Part shown: positions 5,949-12,851 of the stretch, one piece after another
Layout of the letters: each line of letters begins with the position of its first letter
How positions within the stretch are numbered: position 1 is the first letter of the stretch
Assembly (NCBI GenBank): GCA_011053245.1
Contig: DRGS01000225.1
Span: 1-12,851, forward strand
Direction: 5' to 3'
Length of the DNA stretch: 12,851 bases
From: Phycisphaerales bacterium
GTDB taxonomy: Bacteria > Planctomycetota > Phycisphaerae > Sedimentisphaerales > Anaerohalosphaeraceae
Notes under the pieces: generated by a model
Told to the model about the DNA's origin: nothing
The model's database searches: none
Seen by the model: the letters and a program-made list of their open reading frames with translations, nothing else
Program-made: the position numbers and the translations under genes

Positions 5949-7019
5949 ATGTCGCTTGATAAACTAAGAAAACAGATTGATGAGATGGATCACAGGCTCG
6001 TTGAACTTCTTAACGAAAGAGCCAAGGTCGTCGTTGAGGTCGGCAAACTAAAGAGCCGGACCGACGGACAGATCTACGCCCCCGATCGCGAAAAAGCCGT
6101 CCTCGATAAGATCGCCAAACTAAACTCTGGCCCGCTGCCGGATAAGACTCTCGCTGCGATCTGGCGTGAACTTATGAGCGGATCATTCTTTCTCGAAAGA
6201 CCGCTCCGCATCGCGTACTTAGGTCCGCAGGGCAGCTTCAGTCACTCAGCGGCAATGCTGAAGTTCGGTCAAAGTGTCGAATACGAAGCCGTTACCGATA
6301 TCAAAACCATCTTCGATGAAGTCAGCAAGGGCCACTCCGACCTCGGAGTTGTCCCCATCGAAAACTCCGCAGGTGGCGGCATCAGCGAAACTCTCGACGC
6401 TTTCATTGATTCGGACGTACTGATCTGCGCAGAGGTTTACATGGCCATACATCATTGCCTGCTGGCAAATTGTGCACTCGAAGATGTCGAAAAAGTTTAT
6501 TCCAAACCGGAGGTTTTCGCGCAGTGTCGCAACTGGCTAAGTTCTACCTTCACCGAGGCAAAGACCGTTTCCGTAGCGTCCTCGGCGCGCGCTGCACAGA
6601 TGGCAGCCGAAGAACCAAATACCGCGGCTATCGGCTCGGAAGTTGCCGCCGATCTATACGACATCAGGATCATCTGTCGAAACATCGAGGACATCGCAAA
6701 CAATGTAACAAGGTTCATGGTCATCTGCAAAGAGGACGCAAAAACCACCGGCGACGACAAAACCGCGATGCTCTTTAGCACTTCGCACAAAGCAGGGGCA
6801 CTGGTCGACGTATTGCAGGTGTTCAGAAAACACGGCCTCAATCTTACTAATATAGAATCAAGGCCAAGCAAAAAAAGAGAATGGGAATACTACTTCTTTG
6901 TCGATTTTACCGGCCACAAGAACGACGACAATGTAAAAGAGGCCCTCGATGCCGCAAAACAGCACTGCCTGCAGCTTTCAGTACTGGGCAGCTATCCAGT
7001 GAATAAAACTTTACTTTAA
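5949..7019 (+). CDS. pheA: Bifunctional chorismate mutase / prephenate dehydratase (P-protein)
   Basis: Converts chorismate to prephenate and then to phenylpyruvate, the committed steps of phenylalanine synthesis, in the cytoplasm. The 356 residues show the classical three-part layout. An AroQ-type chorismate mutase helix bundle (about 1-85) has R7, R25, K33 and the YAPDRE segment. A prephenate dehydratase domain (about 86-262) has GPQGSFSHSAA, PIENSAGGG and the catalytic NNVTRF motif (T254-R255-F256). A C-terminal ACT regulatory domain (about 270-352) has GAL near 283 and ESRP at 303-306, which in known P-proteins bind phenylalanine for feedback inhibition. Length is close to that of other P-proteins. 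The ribosome-binding site is weak (AGAG about 10 nt upstream). It is the first gene of the plus-strand cluster, 20 nt before tpiA, with a promoter about 65 nt upstream. Confidence 0.96.
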   Translation: MSLDKLRKQIDEMDHRLVELLNERAKVVVEVGKLKSRTDGQIYAPDREKAVLDKIAKLNSGPLPDKTLAAIWRELMSGSFFLERPLRIAYLGPQGSFSHSAAMLKFGQSVEYEAVTDIKTIFDEVSKGHSDLGVVPIENSAGGGISETLDAFIDSDVLICAEVYMAIHHCLLANCALEDVEKVYSKPEVFAQCRNWLSSTFTEAKTVSVASSARAAQMAAEEPNTAAIGSEVAADLYDIRIICRNIEDIANNVTRFMVICKEDAKTTGDDKTAMLFSTSHKAGALVDVLQVFRKHGLNLTNIESRPSKKREWEYYFFVDFTGHKNDDNVKEALDAAKQHCLQLSVLGSYPVNKTLL

Positions 7020-7039
7020 ATAGATAGACCGGAGAAAAA

Positions 7040-7795
7040 ATGAGAAAACCTTTCATCGCAGGAAACTGGAAAATGAACACCAACGGCGAATCGGCCAACG
7101 CCCTTGCCGCCGGACTGGCAAAGGAAATTGGTGATATTGATACTGTTGATGTAGCCGTCTGTCCGCCTTATATATATCTTCAGGCAGTGGCTACGCAGCT
7201 TAGCTCTTCCAACATCGCAATGGGTTCGCAAAACGTATACTTTGAAGCAAGCGGAGCATATACCGGCGAGATAAGCTGTGATATGCTGAAAGACGTTTCA
7301 TGCACATACGCGATCATCGGTCATTCCGAAAGACGTCATGTCATTGGTGAAACGGACGAACTGATCAATCAGAAAGTTTCCGTTGCAATCTCCAGCGGTC
7401 TGCTCCCGATCCTCTGCGTTGGAGAGCTGCTCGAAGAAAGAGAAGCGGAAAAAACAGACGACGTTGTTACTAATCAGATCAAAAAGGGCCTCGCCGGGAT
7501 CGACGCCGAGAAGGTTCTTGCAGTAACGATCGCTTACGAACCGGTATGGGCAATTGGCACCGGCTTGACCGCCACGTCCGATCAGGCTCAGCAGGTTCAC
7601 GCGATGATAAGAAAACTACTCGCTGAAATGTATGATGAATCCGTTGCCGCACAGATACGCATCCAGTATGGCGGCTCGGCCAAACCTGAAAATACTGCTG
7701 AGTTGATGGCCTGTCCGGATGTAGATGGTTTGCTCGTAGGCGGAGCGGCCCTCAAGGTCGACAGTTTTGCGGCAATGATAAAAACCATAGCATAA
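7040..7795 (+). CDS. tpiA: Triosephosphate isomerase
   Basis: Interconverts dihydroxyacetone phosphate and glyceraldehyde 3-phosphate in glycolysis and gluconeogenesis. The 251-residue length is typical. The catalytic set is intact: K11 in AGNWKMN, the electrophile H95 in IIGHSERR, and the base E167 in AYEPVWAIGTG, which runs into the phosphate-gripping loop 6. The phosphate-binding GGSAKPEN (211-218) and LLVGGAAL (231-238) follow. GGAG lies about 8 nt before the ATG. It sits 20 nt after pheA and is very likely cotranscribed with it. Nothing about the protein is unusual. Confidence 0.97.
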   Translation: MRKPFIAGNWKMNTNGESANALAAGLAKEIGDIDTVDVAVCPPYIYLQAVATQLSSSNIAMGSQNVYFEASGAYTGEISCDMLKDVSCTYAIIGHSERRHVIGETDELINQKVSVAISSGLLPILCVGELLEEREAEKTDDVVTNQIKKGLAGIDAEKVLAVTIAYEPVWAIGTGLTATSDQAQQVHAMIRKLLAEMYDESVAAQIRIQYGGSAKPENTAELMACPDVDGLLVGGAALKVDSFAAMIKTIA

Positions 7796-7799
7796 TAGT

Positions 7800-7830
7800 A
7801 GGGCACAGGCCCTTTGAATATTTTAATATT
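7800..7830 (+). other. Tandem small palindromes between tpiA and secG
   Basis: AGGGC-ACAG-GCCCT (7800-7813) is a 5-bp GC-rich stem followed by TT and an AT-rich stretch. Next comes AATATT-TT-AATATT (7817-7830), a self-complementary AT element. Together they resemble a weak terminator or an RNA-processing site within the operon. The T-run is too short to call a terminator with confidence. Confidence 0.3.
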
Positions 7831-7863
7831 GAAATACAGATAAAAAATTAAAGGAAAAATGAA

Positions 7864-8208
7864 ATGATCAATCTTCCACTCGCAGCCGTGTCGATCATAA
7901 TGAAGATCGTTGCCGGCGCATGGCTCTTAGTTGCCGTATCGCTTATCCTCGTCGTCCTCATCCAGAAGGGCAAAGGCGGCGGCCTCAGCGCAGCTTTCGG
8001 CGGAGCAGGAGCAGGCGGCGTACTCGGAACAAAGGCAACCGACTTCTTCACAAAATTTACAATAGGACTTGTCATGCTGTTTTTGGTTCTGGCTATCGTG
8101 ATGGCAAAGTTCTTCAAGCCGGAGGCGCCAAAGGATCTTGGCGCGCCGATGCAACAGACAACAAACCAGGCTCCCGCTCAGCCGGTAACGCCTGCACCAG
8201 CGGAATAA
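7864..8208 (+). CDS. secG: Preprotein translocase subunit SecG
   Basis: Small inner-membrane partner of SecY and SecE in the Sec translocon. The 114-residue protein has the SecG layout: a first transmembrane helix (about 12-33), the conserved cytoplasmic loop QKGKGGGLSAAFGGAG with GTKATDFFTKFT (34-66), and a second helix (about 64-83). The tail after residue 86 is extended and rich in Pro, Ala and Gln (ending PVTPAPAE). Such tails are common and poorly conserved in SecG. AAGGA lies 8 nt before the ATG. An overlapping two-codon frame (ATG-AAA-TGA at 7859) uses the same ribosome-binding site and shares bases with the secG start codon. It lies 68 nt after tpiA, a pairing of glycolytic and secG genes seen in many bacteria. 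Confidence 0.95.
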   Translation: MINLPLAAVSIIMKIVAGAWLLVAVSLILVVLIQKGKGGGLSAAFGGAGAGGVLGTKATDFFTKFTIGLVMLFLVLAIVMAKFFKPEAPKDLGAPMQQTTNQAPAQPVTPAPAE

Positions 8209-8265
8209 AACTAAATCCGGGAACAGTTGAGAAGCTCTCAGCTTCCTATTACCAAAGGTTGTGTT

Positions 8266-9150
8266 ATGATAAAGAGTATGACAGGATTCGGTGACGCCAG
8301 CGATCAGATTGACGGGATGAAATATTTCATCGAGATCAAAACCGTCAATAACCGCTATCTGAAGACAAGTGTCAAGGTCTCAGAGGTCGCCGCTTTCATG
8401 ACTGACGAAATTGATAAGCTCCTGCGAAGCTGCATCAATCGCGGTACCGTAAACTTTTCGCTCAAAATTCAAAGCGCTTCCGATCAGGGTCTTTTTGATA
8501 TCGACGAGAATACCATACAGGCATACATAAAGAAGCTGACAACTATCGCCGAACAAAATAACATTGATACCCGGATAGACATCACTTCGCTGCTGACTAT
8601 TCCGGGAGTCATTCAGCCGGCGTTGCCTGACGAGCAGCAAGCGGAAAAAGTAAGAGAATCTGTAATTACCATGACACAGCAGGCTCTTGAAAAACTTGAC
8701 CTGATGAGAACGCAGGAAGGAAAAACCCTTGCCGATGACCTGATAGCAAACTGCGACGCGATAGCCCAAAAGCTTGATATCATCTGCCAGAAGTCTCCGC
8801 TGGTTGTGCAAGAGTACCATGATAAATTGAAAAAGAAAGTTGACGACCTTCTCGCCGCGGCAAGACTTGAGCTTGACTCTGAAACGCTTGCAAGGGAAGT
8901 GGCTATCTTTGCGGAAAAGTGCGATATCGCCGAAGAGATCACGAGACTGAATTCGCATCTCGCTCAGTTTAAAGCGTTCTGTAAGGAAAACACCAATAGC
9001 GGAAGAAAGCTTGATTTCGTAACCCAGGAAATGCTGCGGGAGGCAAACACCATCGCAAGCAAGGCTTCGAACGAACTGATATGCCAGAGTGTCATTGACA
9101 TTAAATGTTCCATAGACCGGATCAAGGAACAGGTTCAAAATATTGAGTAA
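8266..9150 (+). CDS. yicC: YicC/YloC-family endoribonuclease
   Basis: A 294-residue cytoplasmic protein of the YicC family, reported in E. coli to be an endoribonuclease affecting small RNA turnover. The hallmark start MIKSMTGFG begins at the ATG at 8266, which has AAAGG 7 nt upstream. An in-frame TTG at 8227 would add 13 unconserved residues and is rejected. The N-terminal domain (1 to about 155) contains E23-IKTVNNRY and the EGKTL motif (151-155). The C-terminal DUF1732 region (about 208-294) has LAREVAIFAEKCDIAEEITRLNSHL and SGRKLDFVTQEMLREANTIASK, both strongly conserved in the family. It is 57 nt after secG and 13 nt before gmk, in the common yicC-gmk-rpoZ order. Confidence 0.95.
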   Translation: MIKSMTGFGDASDQIDGMKYFIEIKTVNNRYLKTSVKVSEVAAFMTDEIDKLLRSCINRGTVNFSLKIQSASDQGLFDIDENTIQAYIKKLTTIAEQNNIDTRIDITSLLTIPGVIQPALPDEQQAEKVRESVITMTQQALEKLDLMRTQEGKTLADDLIANCDAIAQKLDIICQKSPLVVQEYHDKLKKKVDDLLAAARLELDSETLAREVAIFAEKCDIAEEITRLNSHLAQFKAFCKENTNSGRKLDFVTQEMLREANTIASKASNELICQSVIDIKCSIDRIKEQVQNIE

Positions 9151-9163
9151 GGAGATTTACACC

Positions 9164-9760
9164 ATGAGTAAAGAGACAAAGAGAGGTAAACTAATCGTCC
9201 TTAGCGGGCCATCGGGAGTAGGCAAAAGCACTATCTGCAAAGAAGTGGTTAAAAGAACCGGTGCGTTTCTCAGCGTATCGACTACCACAAGGGCCCCCGG
9301 CGAAGGGGAAGCTGACGGCAAGGATTACTGGTTCGTATCGAAAGAGGACTTCCAGCAGAAGATAGACGACGGCGACTTTCTCGAACACGCCGAAGTCTTC
9401 GGAAATCTATACGGAACTTCGCGAACCACAACTGAAAAAGCCCTCAATGACGGCAAGACGGTTATCCTTGAAATTGACGTTCAGGGTGGACAAGACGTTC
9501 ACAGACTCTATCCGGACGCGTTAATGATCTTCATACTTCCCCCAAGCCAATCCGACCTCGTAAAAAGGTTGTCGGACAGAGCAAGGGGCGAAGATACACA
9601 GACGGCAATGAAAAGACTAAGCGGCGCAAGCAAAGAGATAGCCGCCGCATGGCAGTACTACGAATATATGGTAGTAAACGATGACCTGGAACAGGCAATA
9701 ACTGAAACTATACAAACAATCGAAGGAAAAGGTATTAAAAAACATGATAGAAGAACTTAA
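9164..9760 (+). CDS. gmk: Guanylate kinase
   Basis: Phosphorylates GMP (and dGMP) to GDP with ATP, an essential step in guanine nucleotide supply. With the ATG at 9164 the protein has 198 residues and starts MSKETKRGKLIVLSG; AAGGAG lies 9 nt upstream. An in-frame TTG at 9143, inside the end of yicC, is less likely. The P-loop GPSGVGKST (15-23) is followed by the GMP-binding VSTTTRAPGEGEADGKDY. Then come the GDFLEHAEVFGNLYGTS segment, LEIDVQGGQDV, and a lid region with RARGED. Length and motifs are normal. The end overlaps rpoZ by 17 nt, suggesting coupled translation. Confidence 0.96.
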   Translation: MSKETKRGKLIVLSGPSGVGKSTICKEVVKRTGAFLSVSTTTRAPGEGEADGKDYWFVSKEDFQQKIDDGDFLEHAEVFGNLYGTSRTTTEKALNDGKTVILEIDVQGGQDVHRLYPDALMIFILPPSQSDLVKRLSDRARGEDTQTAMKRLSGASKEIAAAWQYYEYMVVNDDLEQAITETIQTIEGKGIKKHDRRT

Positions 9761-9971
9761 AAGTACGGATCTGGTAAATAAAGTCGGCGGAAGATTCAAA
9801 CTTTCCGCTCTTATCCAAAAGAGAATTATCGAAATCATGCATGGATCGAGACCGCTGATTGAGGATACCGAGGGTATGACGAATCTTGAGATCGTCGTCA
9901 AAGAGATCAAAGAAGACAAGATCGCAATTGACTATAGCCCGCCAGTCAAACCGAAACCACCTACACTATAA
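9744..9971 (+). CDS. rpoZ: DNA-directed RNA polymerase omega subunit
   Basis: A 75-residue omega subunit that assists folding and assembly of the beta' subunit, and in proteobacteria forms part of a ppGpp site on RNA polymerase. The family signature is visible as DLVNKVGGRFKLSALIQKRIIEI (roughly 9-31), followed by the RPLIED and NLEIVVKEI segments. The tail PPVKPKPPTL is Pro/Lys-rich. The start codon lies inside gmk, with AAAAGG 11 nt upstream, so translation may be partly coupled. No spoT follows, unlike the E. coli gmk-rpoZ-spoT order; coaC comes next after 12 nt. Confidence 0.9.
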   Translation: MIEELKSTDLVNKVGGRFKLSALIQKRIIEIMHGSRPLIEDTEGMTNLEIVVKEIKEDKIAIDYSPPVKPKPPTL

Positions 9972-9983
9972 CGGTAAGGCAAA

Positions 9984-10553
9984 ATGGCCCAGGCCCTCTT
10001 AAAGCTAAGGGATGTAAATATTCTGCTTGGAATAAGTGGCGCGATACCGGTTTACAAAGCCGCCGACCTTGCGAGTAAACTCACCTCCGCAGGTGCCAGG
10101 GTTCGTTGCGTGATGACTGCTAATGCCGCAAAGTTCGTCACGCCCGTAACGTTTCAGGCTTTGACCGGTATGCTGGTCTATACTGATCTCTGGACCGGGG
10201 CCAAGGACTTTAGCATAACGCACATCAATCTTGCAGACTCCGCTGATATTGTTGTCGTAGCCCCGGCAACAGCCAACATCATCGCAAAGACAGCCAGCGG
10301 CATCTGTGACGACCTGCTCTCGACTACCCTCTGCGCATGCTGGGACAAACCTTTCCTCATCGCCCCTGCCATGAATACACAAATGTGGGCAAACCCGGCA
10401 GTGCGGCAAAATATAGAAACTCTGAAAACGAGGCAGGTCGAGATCATCGGCCCCGAAACAGGCCGGCTGGCATGTGGAACCGAAGGTGCCGGTAGAATGA
10501 CAGAACCTGCCGACATAATAAAACGGATCGAACAGATCGCAGAACAGATATAG
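9984..10553 (+). CDS. coaC: Phosphopantothenoylcysteine decarboxylase, stand-alone
   Basis: An FMN-dependent enzyme that decarboxylates 4'-phosphopantothenoylcysteine to 4'-phosphopantetheine in coenzyme A synthesis. The 189 residues cover only the CoaC half of the usual CoaBC (Dfp) protein. Motifs present: GISGAIPVYKA (16-26), the catalytic H80 in THINLA, APATANIIAKTASGICDDLL (93-112), the PAMN motif (128-131), and the substrate-recognition clamp GRLACGTEGAGRM (160-172) with C164. AAGG lies 4 nt before the ATG, somewhat close. It follows rpoZ by 12 nt. The reading frame ends with a clean stop right where the fused proteins pass into the CoaB half, which is encoded separately 101 nt on. This looks like a true gene split, not a sequencing frameshift. 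Confidence 0.93.
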   Translation: MAQALLKLRDVNILLGISGAIPVYKAADLASKLTSAGARVRCVMTANAAKFVTPVTFQALTGMLVYTDLWTGAKDFSITHINLADSADIVVVAPATANIIAKTASGICDDLLSTTLCACWDKPFLIAPAMNTQMWANPAVRQNIETLKTRQVEIIGPETGRLACGTEGAGRMTEPADIIKRIEQIAEQI

Positions 10554-10654
10554 CACCCTTTAGGGTGATAAACTTTCGCGACGGAAATAGTAGTATTGTC
10601 GCAAGAAACTTAACCGCGAATAAAAGTGCCTTTTGAAATTGTAATTGGTCCGAT
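10554..10654 (+). other. Structured spacer between coaC and coaB
   Basis: Directly after the coaC stop, CACCC-TTTA-GGGTG (10554-10567) forms a 5-bp stem without a T-run. Further on, TTTC-GCGAC (10574-10582) pairs with GTCGC-AA-GAAA (10598-10608). No good Shine-Dalgarno precedes the coaB ATG (TTGGTCCGAT lies just before it). TTGTCG (10596-10601), 17 nt, then AATAAA (10619-10624) is a weak internal promoter candidate. Confidence 0.35.
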
Positions 10655-11275
10655 ATGAGAATCCTTATCACAGCCGGTGGAACACGCGAGTATATCGACC
10701 CGGTACGCTTCATCTCCAATGCAAGCTCCGGCAAAATGGGATATGCCCTCGCACGCGCCGCACTCAATGCTGGTCACAAAGTTACCCTCATAACCGCACC
10801 GACGAATCTTCGCTCTCCCGAAAAGGCAAAGACGATCAATGCCGAAACCGCCGCCGAAATGTTTGCCGCCGTAAAGAAAAACTTCGATAAGTGCGATTGC
10901 CTCATAATGGCCGCCGCTGTCTCCGATTATACGCCCGCAAAAACTTCTAAAACAAAGCTCAAAAAAACCGACGAAAATACAACCATCACGCTCAAACCGA
11001 CAAAGGACATCCTCGCCTGGGCCGGAAGAAACAAAAAGGGTAAGCTAATTGTGGGTTTCGCCCTTGAAGACAAAAACTTAAGAACCAATGCCGAAAAAAA
11101 ACTCAAAGAAAAGAACCTCGACATGATCGTCGCCAACACCCCTGCCGCCATCAATGCCGAAAGATCAACCGTCGAAATAAAAATACCCAACTCCGATTGG
11201 CTAAAACTCTCCCGCGTCGCAAAAACAACTATCGCGCGACGGATCATCAAATTAGTAGATGTCGCACGGACCTGA
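10655..11275 (+). CDS. coaB: Phosphopantothenate--cysteine ligase, stand-alone
   Basis: Joins cysteine to 4'-phosphopantothenate with nucleotide (usually CTP in bacteria) activation, the step just before CoaC in coenzyme A synthesis. The 206 residues match the CoaB half of bacterial CoaBC from its first motif: ITAGGTREYIDPVRFISN (5-22) and SSGKMGYALA (24-33). Then come MAAAVSDY (85-92), the Lys-rich loop KTKLKK (99-104), KPTKDIL (114-120), VGFALE (133-138) and DMIVANT (156-162). It is translated from its own ATG with no obvious ribosome-binding site, 101 nt after coaC. Nothing essential appears missing. It is the last gene of the plus-strand cluster and ends 12 nt from the converging ptsI. 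The priA gene that often follows coaBC is absent here. Confidence 0.93.
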   Translation: MRILITAGGTREYIDPVRFISNASSGKMGYALARAALNAGHKVTLITAPTNLRSPEKAKTINAETAAEMFAAVKKNFDKCDCLIMAAAVSDYTPAKTSKTKLKKTDENTTITLKPTKDILAWAGRNKKGKLIVGFALEDKNLRTNAEKKLKEKNLDMIVANTPAAINAERSTVEIKIPNSDWLKLSRVAKTTIARRIIKLVDVART

Positions 11276-11287
11276 TCACTACTGTCA

Positions 11288-12850
11288 TTAGTCGTTACCG
11301 CGGCGTATGCCGAGGACTTTTGCTACTTCCTCTACGCTGGGCTTTGCGAGTGCCTCTTTTGCGATCGCCTTAGCATCGGCCATATCCACCTGTGAAATAC
11401 GCTTCTGTATCCGCGGCGTATATATCGCGTCAATGCTCAGCGTTCGTATCCCGATACCAAGCAGGAAACGCAGGTACTGGCCCTGATGCGCCATATCGCC
11501 GCACACCGCTACGTCCTTACCGTATTTGGCCGCCCCTGTAACTATCCGTTCAAGGCCACGCAACACCGCCGGATGATACGGCAGATAAAAACGCTCGACA
11601 TTTTCATTGGTCCTGTCCACCCCTAACATGAACTGAATAAAATCGTTCGTCCCCACAGAGAAAAAGTCCGCTTCCCGCGCGAACGATTCCATAAGCTCGA
11701 CCACAGCCGGTATCTCCACCATCATCCCTATCATAGGCGACGCGTTGCACTCGACCCCCTCACCTTCAAGAGCCTTAGCGCAATCGGTTACAACCTGTTT
11801 TGCCTCGCGAAACTCATCGATAGAAGATATCATCGGGAACATTATACGAAGATCGGCTCCGGCGCCTGCCCGAAGCATCGCCCGTAGCTGCTTGACGAAC
11901 ACCTTCTTATTCTCTAATGAAAATCGAATGCTCCGCATACCCATACTCGGGTTTTGCTCCTTGGCATGATGGTAATACGAAAGCACCTTGTCCCCGCCGA
12001 TATCAAGTGTACGAAGCACACACGGCTTACCGTCCATCTGTTCGAACAGCTTGCGATATGTTACGAACTGCTCCTGCTCCGAAGGAAAATCGCTGCGAAT
12101 AATAAATGGAAACTCCGTTCGGTACAAACCGACCCCTTCGCAATTAAATTGCTCGGCAAGCTTGAGGTCGCTTAGCAGATTGATATTTGCCATCAGATGC
12201 ACCTGCGTTCCGTCGGCGGTGAAAGTTTCCGGTTTTACTTCGGCAGTATGGTCCGCTGCCTTTGCCCTGGCTTCGTTGCGCTGCTCAAAACCTTGCAGCA
12301 CCTCCTCGGACGGCTCGACATAAACATTGCCGACCTCGGCATCGATAAGAACCTTCGTCTTTTCGGGTATATTCAAAAGTTCCTTATGATTGGCAATGAC
12401 CATCGGTATCTGAAGCGACCGGGCAAGGATCGACAGGTGGCTCGTCACGCCGCCGCCGACCAATACTATCCCGCGAACCTCCTCCGACGACATCTGCAAA
12501 AGATCCGAAGGGAACAGGTCGCTGGCTATAACAACTTTCCTGCGATAGTCACCCAGATCCTCATACTCAAGAACAAGATTGCCGATCAGACGAACCACAA
12601 GATCCTCGACATCCTGCACCTTTTCATGCAGATACGAATCGCTGCTGACCGCAAAAATATCTATATATTCCTTGGCTATCTTCAAAACCGCATCCGGCGG
12701 ATTCATTCCCTCCTCAATAAGCTCACGCATCGCGCCGACAAACTTGGCGTCCTTCAGGATCAACAGATGCGATGCGAATATCAAGGACGCCGCGTCACTT
12801 AACTTCTCCTCGACCTGGCTCTGAAGTTCCTGAAGCGCCTCGCTCGTAAC
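11288..12850 (-). CDS. ptsI: Phosphoenolpyruvate--protein phosphotransferase (PTS Enzyme I), 5'-partial
   Basis: First enzyme of the phosphotransferase system: takes phosphate from PEP onto a histidine and passes it to HPr, in the cytoplasm. About 520 of an expected 570 or so residues are visible; the frame is open to the right edge. The TTG at 12784 is not the real start, because homologous sequence (EEKLSDAASLIFASHL) continues upstream. Counting from 12784: phospho-acceptor H116 in GGVTSHLSILARS; PEP-binding R222 in GLYRTEF; RTLDIGGDK (258-266); SMGMRSIRF; metal ligands E357 (VEIPA) and D381 (GTNDF); DRTNE (390-394); and the catalytic C428 in AVCGDMA. The usual CGE(M/L)AGD reads CGDMAHQ, and GTNDLxQ reads GTNDFIQ, so it is somewhat divergent. 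The HPr-binding part is mostly truncated. Any hpr gene would be upstream, outside the window. Confidence 0.93.
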   Translation of the reverse strand, partial: VTSEALQELQSQVEEKLSDAASLIFASHLLILKDAKFVGAMRELIEEGMNPPDAVLKIAKEYIDIFAVSSDSYLHEKVQDVEDLVVRLIGNLVLEYEDLGDYRRKVVIASDLFPSDLLQMSSEEVRGIVLVGGGVTSHLSILARSLQIPMVIANHKELLNIPEKTKVLIDAEVGNVYVEPSEEVLQGFEQRNEARAKAADHTAEVKPETFTADGTQVHLMANINLLSDLKLAEQFNCEGVGLYRTEFPFIIRSDFPSEQEQFVTYRKLFEQMDGKPCVLRTLDIGGDKVLSYYHHAKEQNPSMGMRSIRFSLENKKVFVKQLRAMLRAGAGADLRIMFPMISSIDEFREAKQVVTDCAKALEGEGVECNASPMIGMMVEIPAVVELMESFAREADFFSVGTNDFIQFMLGVDRTNENVERFYLPYHPAVLRGLERIVTGAAKYGKDVAVCGDMAHQGQYLRFLLGIGIRTLSIDAIYTPRIQKRISQVDMADAKAIAKEALAKPSVEEVAKVLGIRRGND

Positions 12851-12851
12851 C

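Noticed and set aside
8380..9138. 252-codon minus-strand open frame
   Set aside because: It is fully antisense to yicC, which has all its family motifs; the frame is open only by codon-bias effects.
10005..10556. 183-codon minus-strand open frame
   Set aside because: It is antisense to coaC, which is certain by motif; no signal or family pattern is seen in the antisense product.
10554..10567. Hairpin after coaC as an intrinsic terminator
   Set aside because: The stem is only 5 bp and there is no T-run behind it; terminating here would also cut coaB off from the cluster.
9984..11275. coaC/coaB as a broken fused gene caused by a frameshift
   Set aside because: The 101 nt between the halves encode nothing resembling CoaBC, both halves are complete at the boundary, and split genes are known in other bacteria.
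12197..12802. 201-codon plus-strand open frame
   Set aside because: It is antisense to ptsI and shows no recognisable motif.

Overview
The window looks like a chromosomal stretch from a member of the Planctomycetota, plausibly a Phycisphaerae/Sedimentisphaerales-type lineage. This is an inference from four things: a secreted peptidase with a C-terminal PEP motif, hydrophobic stretch and RR tail (PEP-CTERM); separate coaC and coaB genes; large repeat-bearing intergenic spaces; and the general look of the housekeeping proteins. No rRNA or other phylogenetic marker RNA is present to confirm it.

Left part (1-5763) is accessory in character. It starts with the 3' part of an M28-family metallopeptidase gene carrying a PEP-CTERM anchor. 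After a 418-bp non-coding gap come three minus-strand genes for exported proteins: a small lipoprotein, an unrecognised 411-residue secreted protein in conspicuously AT-rich DNA, and a lipoprotein combining a central hydrophobic segment with a C-terminal zinc ribbon. The first two are each followed at once by a copy of the same hairpin-forming repeat, and the third by a clear intrinsic terminator. A 740-bp non-coding region follows, with hairpin repeats, an 11-bp tandem repeat and a near-consensus sigma70-type promoter far from any start codon. Then come a zinc-ribbon/two-TM/bacterial PH-domain membrane protein (+) and a converging O6-alkylguanine-DNA alkyltransferase gene (-).

Right part (5800-11275) is a compact plus-strand housekeeping cluster: pheA, tpiA, secG, yicC, gmk, rpoZ, coaC, coaB. 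Gaps are short (12-68 nt, one 17-nt overlap), apart from 101 nt between coaC and coaB. A plausible promoter (TTGACT, 17 nt, TAAATA) sits about 65 nt upstream of pheA. The yicC-gmk-rpoZ-coaBC order is a widely conserved bacterial neighbourhood; here it is joined to phenylalanine synthesis, glycolysis and protein export genes. The cluster meets, tail to tail, a minus-strand PTS Enzyme I gene whose 5' end lies beyond the right edge.

I found no CRISPR array, transposase, tRNA, rRNA or recognisable defence or secondary-metabolite system. The best candidates for something undescribed are the 3'-end hairpin repeat shared by two exported-protein genes, the promoter-driven repeat-rich leader or ncRNA region at 4020-4536, the AT-rich 411-residue secreted protein, and the zinc-ribbon lipoprotein.
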